Below are positions 11,872 to 24,499 of a stretch of 64,000 nucleotides of DNA, in pieces. Location of the stretch: the NCBI GenBank assembly GCA_903813345.2, contig CAIIXF020000002.1, positions 25,930,455-25,994,454 on the forward strand. Direction: 5' to 3'. Source of the stretch: Owenia fusiformis (lineage: Eukaryota > Annelida > Polychaeta > Sabellida > Oweniidae). The position numbers were made by a program, and so were the translations under genes. A model generated the notes under the pieces. It was given only the letters and a program-made list of their open reading frames with translations, was not told where the DNA came from and searched no databases. Position 1 is the stretch's first letter. Every line of letters begins with the position of its first letter.

Positions 11872-12075
11872 ACCATGACTAAAATATGCTACCATGACTA
11901 ACATATGCTACCATGACTAACATATGCTACCATAACTAACATATGCTACCATGACTAAAATATGCTACCATGACTAACATATGCTACCATGACTAACATA
12001 TGCTACCATGACTAACATATGCTACCATGACTAACATATGCTACCATGACTAAAATATGCTACCATGACTAACAT
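11872..12075. repeat. 19-bp minisatellite, about 11 copies
   Basis: Unit ACCATGACTAACATATGCT repeated head to tail, with some units carrying TAAAATA instead of TAACATA and one carrying CATAACT. Very low divergence suggests recent expansion. Confidence 0.95.
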
Positions 12076-13583
12076 AATATGGACAGCATACTAGATATAC
12101 AGACTACTATTCATTTATATATTCACATAATTATAGCCTACTAGTAATCATATATTTGTATTTGATTCTAGACTATTTTACATGCTTTTATTCTGAACTA
12201 TGACTATGGCTTATAGTTTGGAGACTCATGTTTATTAACAGATATAGCTATATTTAATGAAGTTACTCCTATAACTTGAAGGCCTATTGTGTTCCCGTAA
12301 ATATACATACCCACAGAATGCAGGGATGTGTTTCAAGGGGGGGGGGGAGACAGGGCAGTTGCAACTTGCAAGACTTCCGGTATATCATTTACCTAAAGGA
12401 ACATGTACATTGCAACTGTTGGTTGGTTGGTTTAGTTGAGACCATGTGTACCCATATCAACTCCTAGTATGTCCCATTGTCTTCTAAAGGAGAAACCTCT
12501 CGATTTGATGCCACTCCCTCTTTTCCCTTTCAATCTCTTCCATAAAATGTCATTCTCCCATATACAGAAGACATACTGGCTATAACATAACCGATCAACA
12601 TCTAGTATTGCCACTATCTATGGCTGTTGTATTTTTTTTAATCATTTCCATCAACATGCATTTTCTGATAGTTATGAATAAATATACAGATGTCAAAATC
12701 ATGAAATTGGGGCATTTCATCATGAATTTTGGCTTTTCTATTATTACATGAGACTTTATAGTTTGGTTTCTGCTGTTTGGTTTCTGCTGTTCTACAAATA
12801 TTTCAAGATATTTTCCAATAAACAAACCAAGAATGCATACTTATTTGATGCTAAAAATTATGAACATTTTCATAATTTAAATTTAAATATGAACATTTTT
12901 ACTGATCAAACATATATAACATACGATGGTGCCCATATTTGAGGAAAAACCCCTCAGTATTAACATTGGCACATCTAAAGCTTTACTCCTCGACCACCCT
13001 TATTTTGAACTGTTTGGCTGTACAATAAATGTAATACAATATGATTGATGTAATACAATACATGTAACTTAGTACTATTGTTACTTGAAATGATTGACAC
13101 GAGTCATATATTGTATTGTGTCTAATGATAAATATGTTATATATATATTTATATACACTCAGCTGTTCAACCATTCTACATACATGTACTAAACATATAT
13201 GATATATCACCAAACATGTACTATACTACCATACATGTATGATATATACCATAATATATATAATGTATAGTATATATAATCACTATTCCTACTCTTAATA
13301 AATGAACCTATAAAAATATTTACAAATATATTTTAAACATACCCCACATATGTATTTTATAATACACATATATAATAGCACCGTACCGTTAAGCCCATTT
13401 AAAATTGATGAAGTGGCACATAACATTATTACAAAGATCTTGACCTCGCCAGACCATTTACAAAGACTACATGAAGATGCCCTTTATATCTACATGTATG
13501 GACTATGGCAGCCATTAAGAGGATGGTTTAGTGTTAAAATATACAGGAAAACATGTCCAATCCGAATGCCACTGGAACTGGAC
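12076..13583. other. No gene recognised; AT-rich, with a (TA)-rich patch
   Basis: Contains a G9-type run near 12339, short tandem words (GTTTGGTTTCTGCT twice near 12760) and TATA-rich low-complexity DNA at about 13130-13280 with ACATGTA palindromes. No supported coding sequence. Confidence 0.4.
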
Positions 13584-13823
13584 AAAAGTGTTTGTATAAG
13601 CAGGTGTTCACATTTCATTTTTTATATGTGAGTCAATGAGTGATAGCAAAATGGGATAGGGAAAAAGTGTTTGTATAAGCAGGTGTTCACATTTCATTTT
13701 TTATATGTGAGTCAATGAGTGATAGCAAAATGGGATAGGGAAAAAGTGTTTGTATAAGCAGGTGTTCACATTTCATTTTTTATATGTGAGTCAATGAGTG
13801 ATAGCAAAATGGGATAGGGAAAA
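13584..13823. repeat. 79-bp tandem repeat, 3 copies
   Basis: The unit beginning AAAAGTGTTTGTATAAGC and ending AATGGGATAGGG starts at 13584, 13663 and 13742; copies look identical. The word AGCAGGTGTTCACATTTCA also occurs at 35835-35853, so the unit derives from a dispersed element related to the CAGTAAAACC MITE family. A trailing partial segment reaches about 13870. Confidence 0.93.
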
Positions 13824-14312
13824 GGTGTTCACATTGAGAGGTGTTCCGATACACAGGTTCTTCTGTACAACAAAATCCCTTTTTTGCAATTATGATCTGC
13901 CTGCAAAGAAAGTCCCAGATTTATTTGTTTCAATTGTTTAGAATGTGCAGAATTTCAATGACGTCATGCGAAATTAGCCTGGAGTATTAACTGCATTATC
14001 TAACAGTTGTATTAATTGCTTTGTATACCAACCTGACTGATTTACATTTTCAAGATGACCTTTTGATCAATTGTCATAAAATAGTCTAAATTTTACTGTG
14101 TTTTGTTTTTTACTCTTTTGTACAGAAATGAATATGAAACACAGAAACAGAAGAACAAAAACCCAGAAATCAGAAACAAAAAGGACCCGACATTTTTATC
14201 AATACTTTACTAATCGATCAACCTCACTGAATAGTGAATACACGAAGTCAAATTTGCATAACTATAAATTGTACATCACCATTCTAAAAATATGTGATTA
14301 ATCAGAATCAAG

Positions 14313-14832
14313 AGAAATCACAAAGACAGACAAATCACAAAGACTGACAAATCACAAAGACAGACAAATCACAAAGACAGACAAATCACAAAGACAGACA
14401 AATCACAAAGACTGACAAATCACAAAGACAGACAAATCACAAAGACAGACAAATCACAAAGACTGAGAAATCACAAAGACTGACAAATCACAAAGACAGA
14501 CAAATCACAAAGACAGACATATCACAAAGACAGACAAATCACAAAGACTGAGAAATCACAAAGACTGACAAATCACAAAGACAGACAAATCACAAAGACA
14601 GACATATCACAAAGACAGACAAATCACAAAGACTGAGAAATCACAAAGACAGACAAATCACAAAGGCAGACAAATCACAAAGACAGACAAATCACAAAGA
14701 CTGAGAAATCACAAAGACTGAGAAATCACAAAGACAGACAAATCACAAAGACTGAGAAATCACAAAGACAGACAAATCACAAAGACTGAGAAATCACAAA
14801 GACTGAGAAATCACAAAGACTGAGAAATCACA
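14313..14832. repeat. 16-bp minisatellite, about 32 copies
   Basis: Unit AATCACAAAGACAGAC, alternating with AATCACAAAGACTGAG or ACTGAC variants. Blocks of variants repeat together, suggesting expansion of multi-unit blocks. Not CRISPR: there are no unique spacers. Confidence 0.95.
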
Positions 14833-15744
14833 GATACTTATCTAAATGCCAAAAAACCCCAACACCTACAATTTACACAGTTTATATATTATTCACTCCC
14901 AAATTGGAATATAACCACCTACTTATTGAACATTATGAATATTTTGAAATAAACAAATTGAACCATGTATAAATAAATCAAACATATTTTTTTGATGTGA
15001 GAGCATAGAGATTTGCCTTAAATTTTAATTAATCAAAGTAATTTTATACTGAGTTAAGGTTAGATAGGTTGAGTTCACATATAAATCTATAAATGTTATT
15101 TTTTAATTCATCTGAAAATAATTACTATTGGTTTGAAGCAATGCAAGACCCTTGTAAATCCTAAAATAAGCTTTTATCAAATACCAAATATAGAGAATTC
15201 CCTTGCAAAAAGCAAGAAATCGTAAGAACAGTCATTTCAAAACTCGCCTCAAAATTCACTGAAAATAAAACACTTTCTAGTTTATAAAAATCAAAACAAT
15301 AAATTCTGGTGAATTTTGGATATTTTTTAACTGTCAGAGAGAGTTGTATATTCACATAATTATTGGCTGTTCCTAACAACTGTGCAAAATCAATATAATA
15401 TAGAAAGATAAAATATACGATAATGTAATTTTACCATGCCGTATACTATTGATCAATCCAATAGAATATTAAACCATCCCGTAAATAATTTCCATGGTAA
15501 CAATGTTTGAAATGTGAAATACTGAGGAATGGAGAATCTAATTAGTAGTTAAATTATTGTTGTTTCTATGGGAACAATATTATACAGAATTGCAAGAAAT
15601 TGAAGCGCAGTCATCCAATTTCAGCGAAAATGACTAAATAAAGATTGAACTGGTCAAGATTTTATGAATGGGCTGATAATAAAAAATCTGTTCAAGCTAA
15701 TCCAAAGTAATTACGAAATATTCTCCGATTGAATTATTTAAATA
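14833..15744. other. No gene recognised
   Basis: AT-rich sequence between the minisatellite and the pogo-like element. No supported exon or repeat. Confidence 0.4.
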
Positions 15745-16587
15745 CAGTAAAACCTGTCCGATGGAATACCTCTCTGTAGGGAAAACCTATGAACAAGGAA
15801 TGCTTTTCAAAAGAACCAAATATTTTTCCATTGACTTACATGTTAACGGACCCTCTCTGTAGGGAAAACCTGTGAACAGGGAACAAGGAACACTATTTTG
15901 GTGCAAATTATGAAAATTCACCTGTGAACAAGGAATATGGAATATTGGTGACACTGTATATTCCATTATTTTTCAGAGGTGTGAAAGTCTTAAGCCAATA
16001 TCTGATTCTAAAAAGGTTGGATTAATATGATTGAGATTAAGATAAGCCAATTGTTTACATGATGAAGCATCCCACCCACTGTTAATTACCCTGATATATT
16101 TTAAAACTAATACTAATCTGTTTGTTACTAATTATCATGACACTTATTCTTCCTTTCAACAAACCTAATTACATCTAATCAGTTGTGATAATCTAGGGAT
16201 TGACACAATTGTTAATGGAGATAACAGGTAAGTACATGTGTCATGTTGAGCCAAATCTATCAATAATTACAACAACTACACATCATCATACGCCAGCAGC
16301 AGCGGCTAAAATCAACATCAGGAGAATGCTCCTTACCCTCAGCTAAAGGAGGGAGGTGGGAGTACTTCATACATCTTCCAAGATGTCACAACTCACAACA
16401 AGGTCTAGCAACCAAGTATGGAGTCGGCATTGGAAAAATCAATTAATGCCCAAAGTATATATACAAAAAATGCTTATTCGGCAATTCTGAGTTTGCTGAA
16501 AGTGCGGCCCCTCTCTATAGGGAAAACCTCTGAACAAGGAAACTTTCCTCCAGTCCCAAGAGCATTCCCTGTTCGCAGGTTTTACTG
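15745..16587. mobile_element. Nonautonomous pogo/Tigger-like element, 843 bp
   Basis: Left end CAGTAAAACCTGTCCG and right end CGCAGGTTTTACTG are inverted repeats, each flanked by TA (15743-15744 and 16588-16589), the duplication of Tc1/mariner/pogo elements. Sub-terminal words TCTCTGTAGGGAAAACCT and GAACAAGGAA recur inside near both ends (15771, 15855, 16510). No transposase frame remains; the 64-residue ORF at 16418-16612 runs through the terminus and is not a gene. Confidence 0.75.
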
Positions 16588-17136
16588 TATTCGAATAACA
16601 TCAAAGCGATGAAAACAATTTTGAAATGCTATCAAGATATTTCAGAATACTGAGCCAATATGTATTTTATAGCAATGTAGCATATGATTCTTGTATCATA
16701 GAATGATCACTCTAATTTGGCAAAAATATCAAAGCCCAGTAAATTAAAAGGACTCCAGAACACATGTTATTTTTTTACCATTTCCTTCATGTCAAAGGAG
16801 GTTATGTAGAGATTAACTCCATTAAATAATGCATACATGAACTGGCTATTCCTAAAACTTAGTCACGTTTAATACAATGACTGAATATAAATGACCCACT
16901 AAACACTGTATGCTATATATGCATATTGACCCATGTAAATGAATGATGGATCTGCCCTTATTACAAGGAACAGGGGGTTTAAAATGCCTTCACAGATATT
17001 ATTTTCTGTAAAAAAAGAATTAAGACATTGGTCAAATGTATAAAAGATAAAGATTTAAGTTGCAAAAATGTCAAAATTCATTGGAACTGAAATAATGAAC
17101 TTCCCTTTTTCAACACTTTGGCAAGATGTCAAAAAA
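16588..17136. other. No gene recognised
   Basis: AT-rich sequence with no supported exon or repeat. Confidence 0.4.
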
Positions 17137-17251
17137 TCAAAGGATTATCCTGAATTCAAAGGATTATCCTGAAATCAAAGGATTATCCTGAAATCAAGGA
17201 TTATCCGGAAATCAAGAATTATCCTGAAATCAAGAATTATCCTGAAATAGT
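17137..17251. repeat. About 19-bp minisatellite, 6 copies
   Basis: Unit AATCAAAGGATTATCCTGA, degrading to AATCAAGAATTATCCTGA in the last copies. Confidence 0.85.
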
Positions 17252-17571
17252 CAAAACCATTGGACCATTTTAGAAAGTAGGCAGGCATGGAATAACAAGA
17301 GCAAAAAAGATTGTAAAAATGTGAAAATTTTTGAAACTCACTTTCAACTCATCTCTAACCCTTCTATTCCCTTTAAAATACAAATTGAGGATTATGTTGG
17401 TAAAGAATCTAACACAATCTCCAATCACAGTATTAAGACATACAATAATTTATAACAGATGTGATTCTGTATTGAGGATACCCACTCAATCACAGTTCTA
17501 GTAATAGTTATATCTTAACAGGCACGTAATGATATATTGTCAATATTTGCACCACAGAGTGCTAAGAGCTG

Positions 17572-18036
17572 TACAGTAGAACCTGTGTACAATCACTATA
17601 CAGTAGAGCATGTGTATACAATCACTATACAGTAGAACCTGTGTGTACAATCACTATACAGTAGAACCTGTGTGTACAATCACTATACAGTAGAACCTGT
17701 GTATACAATCACTATACAGTGGAACCTGTGTATACCATCACTATACAGTACAACCTGTGTGTACAATCACTATACAGTGGAACCTGTGTACAATCACTAT
17801 ACAGTAGAACCTGTGTATACAATCACTATACAGGAGAACCTTTGTATACAATCACTATACAGTAGAACCTGTGTATACAATCACTATAAAGGAGAACCTT
17901 TGTATACAATCACTATACAGTAGAACCTGTGTATACAATCACTATACAGTGGAACCTGTGTATACCATCACTATACAGTACAACCTGTATATACAATCAC
18001 TATACAGTAGAACCTGTGTATACAATCACTATAGAG
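17572..18036. repeat. 29-34 bp minisatellite derived from a MITE terminus, about 15 copies
   Basis: Unit CAGTAGAACCTGTGTATACA followed by ATCACTATA, with variable length from GT insertions. The first part equals the terminal CAGTAAAACCTGTG of the MITE family at 24325-24497, and the array runs directly into a MITE body at 18031. Because the unit lacks stops in some frames it creates tyrosine/valine-rich ORFs (17672-17923, 17871-18134) that are not genes. Confidence 0.92.
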
Positions 18037-18192
18037 TAAAACCTGTGTATATTGAACATTGTTTTGCAAAGAAAAAATGTCTAGTGTTTGTAGGTGTTCA
18101 ATGCAGAGAGGGTAATCAATACAAAAGTCAGTAGAGTATGTGCAGAGGGAGGGTGTCCACTAGGGACTTGTTCAGTAAGCCAAGTTTAGCTG
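18031..18192. mobile_element. CAGTAAAACC MITE body joined to the terminal satellite
   Basis: After the last satellite unit the sequence continues AGTAAAACCTGTGTATATTG and then matches the 24325-24497 MITE colinearly: TGAACATT, a GCAAAGAAAAAA-type block, TGTAGGTG, GCAGAG, GAGTGTCC-like and a right end TTTAGCTG followed by TA. Confidence 0.75.
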
Positions 18193-18368
18193 TATATAAA
18201 GCCAATAATACAAGACTCCACCTGCAAATGGCAAAGTGAACACTTACAGATGGTCACCATGCATAATCAGGCTTTACTGAACATGAATCCTACAGTAATT
18301 ACTGTGCATGAATCCTACAGTAATGATTGTCAAGAACAATATCTCAATTAAAAACCAAAAATGACTTC

Positions 18369-18536
18369 CAGTAAAACCTGTCTAAGTTGAACACAGTTGG
18401 TACTTCCAAAAAGTGTTCCAATTAGGAGGTGTTCCACTTTACAGAGGTTCATTTAACAATAAGTCAATAGACTGCAGGACTTTGAAAAGTGTTCCACTTA
18501 CAGGAGTGTTCCTATTCCATTTTACAGGTTTTACCC
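18369..18536. mobile_element. Diverged CAGTAAAACC-family MITE
   Basis: Left end CAGTAAAACCTGTCTAAG and right end TTTACAGGTTTTAC, about 168 bp apart, with internal AAAGTGTTCCA and GGTGTTCCACTT words shared with other copies. Flanking TA is lost, so this is an old copy. Confidence 0.6.
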
Positions 18537-19097
18537 ATGTATATTACAGAGTTAGTATCCCCTTTTGCAGAGAGAACCCGGCTCCTTTACCATTTTATGA
18601 CGGTTCTTATAATTTGAATATACATGAATAAATAAATCAATGTATATGAAATATGATAAAGAGCCAAAACATACAAAGGAGATTAAAATACAGTGTTTTT
18701 CTCAGACAGTATACTTAGTTGCCAGTGAAGAATTTTGGTAAAGCAGTATTGCACAGAGATTTCTCTTAAATGTTTGAATAATATCAGCCTAGTCACGTTA
18801 TGATTCAGTCTGATCACTAAACTTGTTGTTAAAATACATAAAAACATAATTTTGACTTTCATACTATTCGCAGAACCTATCAATTATTTCATTCCAAAAA
18901 GCATTTCACTTATAGGAAGACTGTCTACAGACACTCTCTCCATAAATTTGGCAAGTAGAAGAGACTTCTGGTTTCCAAATTTTTGGAGGGGAGTATACAT
19001 GCACTTTTACAAGATGGATTACAGATCAAATAATTCTTTATGATTAAAATAGCCCTAAATGATAACTTAAAAGCAACATTTTTTAATGATTAGTCAC
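18537..19097. other. No gene recognised
   Basis: AT-rich sequence; the short ORFs at 18683-18883 and 18852-19043 overlap on opposite strands and lack support. Confidence 0.4.
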
Positions 19098-19290
19098 CTC
19101 TATCCTATCCTTCCATACTGTAAGAGAATCATGGGAGTGAACATCCTCTACATTATCCTTTCACATTATCAAAGGATTATGGGAGTAAACCTCTTCTAAG
19201 CACCCTTGTACAATATTATAGAGAATCATGGTAATAAACCTCCTTTACATAATCAAATATTGTCAGAGAATTATGGGAAAAAACCTCCTC
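19098..19290. repeat. Degenerate tandem repeat, about 50-55 bp, 4 copies
   Basis: AGAATCATGGGAGTGAACAT, AGGATTATGGGAGTAAACCT, AGAATCATGGTAATAAACCT and AGAATTATGGGAAAAAACCT recur, each followed by a CTC(T/C)-rich spacer. Confidence 0.75.
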
Positions 19291-20094
19291 ATGGCATAAC
19301 AGTAAAGAATGGTAATAAATATGTACAGTTACATACACCCTCGTATTATATATAAACTATTTTATATAATTTCTAAATGTAATGTACATTGTTTGGCCTC
19401 TAGCTAAAATTACTAGGTCTTGAATTTGACATATTTTACAATCATTATACGCCAGCTTATTTAATGGATTAATACCTTTAGGCTATCAGATGGAAAATTG
19501 TTATTTATATTTCTGATATTAAATATCCTCGTGATAAACTACAATATTTTCTATTGCATGTAGTAATAATAGCTAATACATCCACATGTGGCAATAAATA
19601 AAAAAAAATTAACAATAGAAAATCATACTACAAAATTAGTAAACTCAAATGTAGTGCTATCTGAATGTTCGCAATATACAACAGAAATAAATGAAACATT
19701 TTGACACAATTTGAAAATATATTACAAAATGGCATAGCATTAGCAATTAACATTATATGGCACACTTTGGAAGCAATGAAGACCAACAGATCAGTTCTGA
19801 ATCTCATGAAATGGGGGACCATCAAGATAATGTACAAGGCGATAAAAGCCCTCAAAATAAAACATAAGAACCATTATAGCAGGCCTTTGATAGAACCCCC
19901 CCCTCCCATCAAAACTTCAATATATTTATATATACTGATATACTGCAAAAAATTATTAATTTTTTTATGTTATACAATTCGATGCAATGCATAGCTGATG
20001 CTTTAGTATATTTGTTCGTGAATAGGTCATCATGACATATGGCAATTGGTTGTTCAAACCTATGCTATTTATTACAAAACATGTACATGATAGT

Positions 20095-20111
20095 TTTATT
20101 GTTATTTTATT
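20095..20111 (-). terminator. Two AATAAA poly(A) signals for the zinc-finger terminal exon
   Basis: On the minus strand two AATAAA hexamers lie 5 bp apart (20106-20111 and 20095-20100), about 245 bp after the stop codon of the C2H2/AT-hook exon. Confidence 0.5.
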
Positions 20112-20352
20112 GAAGTTATTAAAAATTGAATTTTATCTCGAGACATATCTTAACATGAGTCATTCATTTTGTATATAAATGAGAACTATTAATAGTTCTT
20201 TCAATGTTATTCTCTTAATTTAATTTCCTATTTCGTTCATAATATAAATTTATGAACTTTTATATGAAACATTCAACTGTATACTCCTTGACTATACTAT
20301 TATTGCGTATAAAATCATACCCAAAATAATGATTTTAATATCATCGATGGCC

Positions 20353-21461
20353 TCACATGGTCATATCAAGCCCATTTTTCTTTTGTTCATAGTAGTACGC
20401 TGGATGATATTCACGACAGTGTTGACTAAATTGAAGAGACGTAATAGGCTCCTGACACATTGGGCAGTCCATCTTTTTGGGTGTAACATTCAAGTTCAAT
20501 GCCACTCCAACCACTTCATTATTTGGGGAGGGGCTCAGATCTGTTGCGGTTGATTGCATTTCTGTCGGATTATCTGGGTTCCATGTATGCTTTGCCAACT
20601 CATGATTTTGCAGGGCTTGTTTCTGCGTGAATGTCGCCTTACAGATTTCACATTCATACGGGCGTTTGCCAAAGTGAGCTCTGATATGTTTGTAGATATT
20701 TGTGGACCCCATGACCTTACCACAAATGCTACAAGTTGACTGTTGGCTGTTGATCTTTGTGAAATATTGATGTAGGTCAACCGTGTCTTCATAGTTTGGA
20801 GCTCTCACAACACCAGGACGGTCATATATTACCATGTCTCCCATGTCACGTTTAGGACGACCCCTTCCACGAACTGGCCCCGGAGCGGGAGACTGTTGTG
20901 AGAAGCCGATAAGGGAAGGAATTGGGAGTTGAGTTGGACTATCCTCTGCCCATGTCATCTTCCTAGGGCGACCTCTTCCACGTTTCATCCCATCTGGAGT
21001 CGTGCTTGGTTTAATGGGACCATCCTGGGAGTATTTCTTTGGACGTCCTCTTCCACGTTTAACTGGAGACTCTGTGATTTGGTTTTGGCTGGTTCCGACT
21101 TCACCATTGACTTGTGAAGCTTGTTGTTCTAATTTGGCTTCTTTATTGCCGTTGACCTCTGGTTTTGGCTGTTGATGGGGTTGACCTTGACCTTCCCCAC
21201 CAGATTCACACTTAGGACTTGGTAACACTTCAGCTGTGTTTTTATTTGGTTGTTCTGGTTTCATATGTTTGTCTATTTGGTGCTGTTCTAGATTGTCAAC
21301 TGACGCGAATGTCTCTTGGCACATCATACACTCGTATTGATCCTGATTGGCTGGAGCTCCACCTGGTGGTGCGTCACTGCTCCCATCAAGGGATTCTGGT
21401 TGGTTTATGCTGAGATTGCCATTACTTGAATTGTCTGGGAAGACTTCGCCATTTTGAGTAG
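20353..21461 (-). CDS. 3'-terminal exon encoding four C2H2 zinc fingers and three AT-hooks
   Basis: The exon opens after a 3' splice site (TTCCATTTTTCAG, AG at 21463-21462) in phase 1 and ends at its own stop. Over about 369 residues it encodes a C2H2 finger (about 45-66), a Gln/Pro-rich linker, three RGRGRP AT-hooks (about 135-143, 160-168, 198-205), two adjacent fingers (about 244-263 and 271-292) joined by an F-G-K-R-P-Y linker close to the classical TGEKPY form, and a fourth finger near the C-terminus (about 333-353). These are sequence-specific and minor-groove DNA-binding modules, so the product is a nuclear regulator. The frame seems to start Met-Met seven codons earlier, but that stretch is the intron's pyrimidine tract. 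Phase 1 matches the donors at 33576 and 39134, so I read this as the most distal of four alternative terminal exons of the 39.7-kb locus. Alternatively it is the last exon of an independent gene whose first exons I missed. Confidence 0.82.
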
Positions 21462-21463
21462 CT

Positions 21464-22204
21464 GAAAAATGGAACATCATTTAATTAATGGATTGAAAAT
21501 GATCAACATGTAAAATACAAGACAATAGCATGCAAAATAACACCACCTGCCATTTGTTACAGATGCACAACACCTGACGCCCAGCACCATCACAAAAAAT
21601 GGAGAGCATAAAAATACATCACCACTTTTGGTGGTGACATAGTCATGTAATAAATCCCTATTAGTCATTACAACCATGGAACAACTACCAAAATTAGATA
21701 ATCAAAACCAAAATATAATTCCATATATGAGGAAGTAAGAGTAAAAGTAAGAGTAAATCAAATCTAAATCTTCAAATTTTGAAATAAATTAGACAAAATG
21801 AGTGTAAAAACTTGGACACTAAGAACTTTCGATCACATTTAAAACACTATTAATGTTATAAAACTTCTGCCTAAAAATGTTTGGCACAATTGAAACTTCA
21901 TTCTACAAAGTTATATGGGTCTATGTTCAATGGCCATAATTTTATGGCCATTTTACAAAATACGATCCTAATGCCAAAACATACCAAAATCACCAAATAT
22001 GACCCCCCCCAGAATTTTACCTTTGGAGCTATTTCGAAAATAATGTGTAAACTAACAACCCTAAAAGCATCAGAGAGTTAAAACAAGAGATTAGAAGGAA
22101 AATTTAGCTATTATACAAAATATCTGTGAGCATGTAATCAGAAAACTTCACTGAAGCATTCAGGTTTGCCTCCAAAAACAAGTCTGGTATTTTGAGCAAG
22201 TTAA
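21464..22204. other. Intronic sequence; no gene recognised
   Basis: AT-rich sequence upstream of the zinc-finger exon acceptor. Short ORFs at 21477-21677 and 21881-22081 have no support. Confidence 0.4.
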
Positions 22205-22344
22205 TGCCTGGGTCACATTTGCTCCGATCCATCGGCCGGCGCCCAGCCGATTGAGTGTTTTGCTCAATATTGTATTCAATTTTGAACAAAATACTCAATC
22301 GGCTGGGCGCCGTCGTGAAAATCGGAGCAAATGTGACCAAGGCA
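22205..22344. mobile_element. Second 140-bp palindromic MITE copy, TAA target duplication
   Basis: TGCCTGGGTCACATTTGCTC at the left and GAGCAAATGTGACCAAGGCA at the right. TAA flanks both sides (22202-22204 and 22345-22347). The interior matches the copy at 2928-3067, with the same CAATCGGC..GGGCGCC arms. It lies in the presumed intron upstream of the zinc-finger exon. Confidence 0.88.
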
Positions 22345-23348
22345 TAAGATGGCTATAAAATCTTGACCATTTGGAAAAGACCTATGAAACTTGGTTGAAT
22401 GAAAGAACAAATTGGACAAGGTTCAATTCAGCCAAATATGGCTTCAAACCCATACTGGATGACAGAGTTATTAAGATTTGTTTGATTTAGCTTTTTTTGG
22501 CTCACCCTACAAGTACAGATTTGACAATAAATTGCTTGAGGTTGTTGCTATGAATATCTTTAATAATCTTTAATTACAAATTGTGCATCCATCTCAATTA
22601 TTAACATTATATTTTTCATGTTAGAGAAAAACAATTTATGATTCATGCTATAGTTGACCCAATAAATTAATATAAAATGTTCCATTGTTTTCAACAGTTT
22701 TCAATAACTTAACGTTTTATTATTTTTTACAGTTTTGAGATCAAAGTCTACTGTATGTATAACAGCACATTTCATATGTATAAATATATATCAGTTTGTT
22801 CAACATAAACCCTCAGATAATAGTGATCGAAATATCATGATATCAAATTATCTATTCTATAGTAGTATTCCATAATAGAATTTCAGAGCTGAATTCTGTA
22901 TATTATATCATCTAAGTGTACTTTGGACAGATATCTGGTTACGATAGTAAAATATTGTTTTGTAATTCTATGTTACTATGGAAGAGCATTGTTTCTTAGG
23001 GAACAATGTTTTCTGAGTTGCTAAAATGGAACATTGTATAGTTCTTTGCTGCTAAGATATGAAACAGTTTTTCAGTTCTGGTGTTGCTAGGAAAGCAATT
23101 CTTCAGTACTATGTTGCTATCAAAGAAGTTTTTCAGTACCAAATCGAATCGCTTTGATAGGTTTTGTCTTTGTTTTTTTGTTGCTATGGCGGCAAAATCT
23201 CTTCTCTTGTGGAACTCCTTGTTACTAAGAGGGACAACTGTGTTTTGCAATTCTCAAAGACTCTCCCAGCCTATGCGGAAGTTAAAAATTGGTCAGATAT
23301 GCTATAATGACTATTCAGTCTCTCAAATAGGTAACAGAGTGATAATTA

Positions 23349-23487
23349 AATGCTCAAATGGGTACAAGGTGATATGCTCAAATGGGTGCAAGGTGATATG
23401 CTCAAATGGGTGCAAGGTGATATGCTCAAATGGGTACAAGTTGATATTGTCAAATGGGTGCAAGGTGATATGCTCAAATGGGTGCAG
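23349..23487. repeat. 24-bp minisatellite, about 6 copies
   Basis: Unit TGCTCAAATGGGTGCAAGGTG plus ATA; the 24-bp length keeps any reading frame, producing an octapeptide repeat in the plus-strand ORF at 23081-23560. That ORF has no start context, homology or splice support and is not called as a gene. Confidence 0.9.
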
Positions 23488-24324
23488 TGCCATGATGGTC
23501 TTAAGCCATGAACATCATTTCATCCCTATGTTACTTAATAATATATATTTCAGAAACTGACTCACAAAGGGATTCCAATCTGATGAGAACATATCAATTT
23601 AATGCTACATCATTAATAACTTCACCCAAGAACCTGGCAATAGAGTGAATATTTATCTAACTAGTTTGCTTAAACGAAAAAATAAACATTTTCCTTCCAG
23701 AATATTGAGAGTGAATTTGGATCAGTTTTAAAAATGTAAAAGAAGAAAGGAATTTTGATATCCATGTGTATACACTATTATCCATGACAACGACCAACAA
23801 ACTATTTATGAATGAAATTTTGGGAGGAATATTACGGATACAGGTCATAAGAAAAATATGGATATTTTCAGTAAGGGTTAAGATAAATATAAAATAACAG
23901 AGTATAAAGGCCTGGTACATTGTGAGATTGGTTTTATATTTATTTTATCTATGTTCCCCACTCAAGTATTCTATATGAGGCCAATACAACTTTATATATG
24001 TTTATTTACAATGTATTATCCTTTGTAAGTCCCTTAATAAAACATATAACTATTCAAAATAGGCCATGTAGGCACATGATATATTTAGATATGAAGTGTA
24101 TTTATATCACTAGTGAATAACAACATATAAGAAACTTCTGGATGGTGAAAATCAATGTCTTAGTACAGACCTTAAGAGATAAAATATTGAGCCAGTTTTA
24201 TTGATATATAGCAGATATTATCTTAAGCTAGGAAATGAAATATTATATTTTCTACAGAGCTGTTCCACACTTCAATTTCGGAATTAATCAGCTCTTAGTA
24301 AAATAATAATGAATCTTTTATATA

Positions 24325-24497
24325 CAGTAAAACCTGTGAATATTGAACATTTTTGCCAAGAAAAAACTTTCAGTATCTGTAGGTGCTAACTCCATCAAAA
24401 AAGTAATTTATACAGAGAGTATTTGTGCAGAGAAAGAGTGTCCATTTAGAGACAGGGATTCACTAATGAGAGGTGTTCACTAAGGAAGGTTTTACTG
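24325..24497. mobile_element. 173-bp CAGTAAAACC MITE with TA duplication (reference copy)
   Basis: CAGTAAAACCTGTGAATATT at the left, AAGGTTTTACTG at the right, flanked by TA (24323-24324, 24498-24499). This is the cleanest family member here. Terminal sequence and TA site suggest the pogo/Tigger branch of Tc1/mariner. Confidence 0.82.
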
Positions 24498-24499
24498 TA

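Noticed and set aside
14313-14832. Regular short repeats considered as a CRISPR array
   Set aside because: The DNA is eukaryotic, there are no unique spacers, and units are contiguous: a minisatellite.
17672-18134. Two overlapping ORFs of 83 and 87 residues with repeated Tyr/Thr/Val motifs
   Set aside because: They are translations of the MITE-derived minisatellite in two frames; no start context, homology or splice support.
23081-23560. 159-residue plus-strand ORF with an octapeptide repeat
   Set aside because: The repeat is a 24-bp minisatellite that happens to keep frame; the flanks are low-complexity and show no domain.
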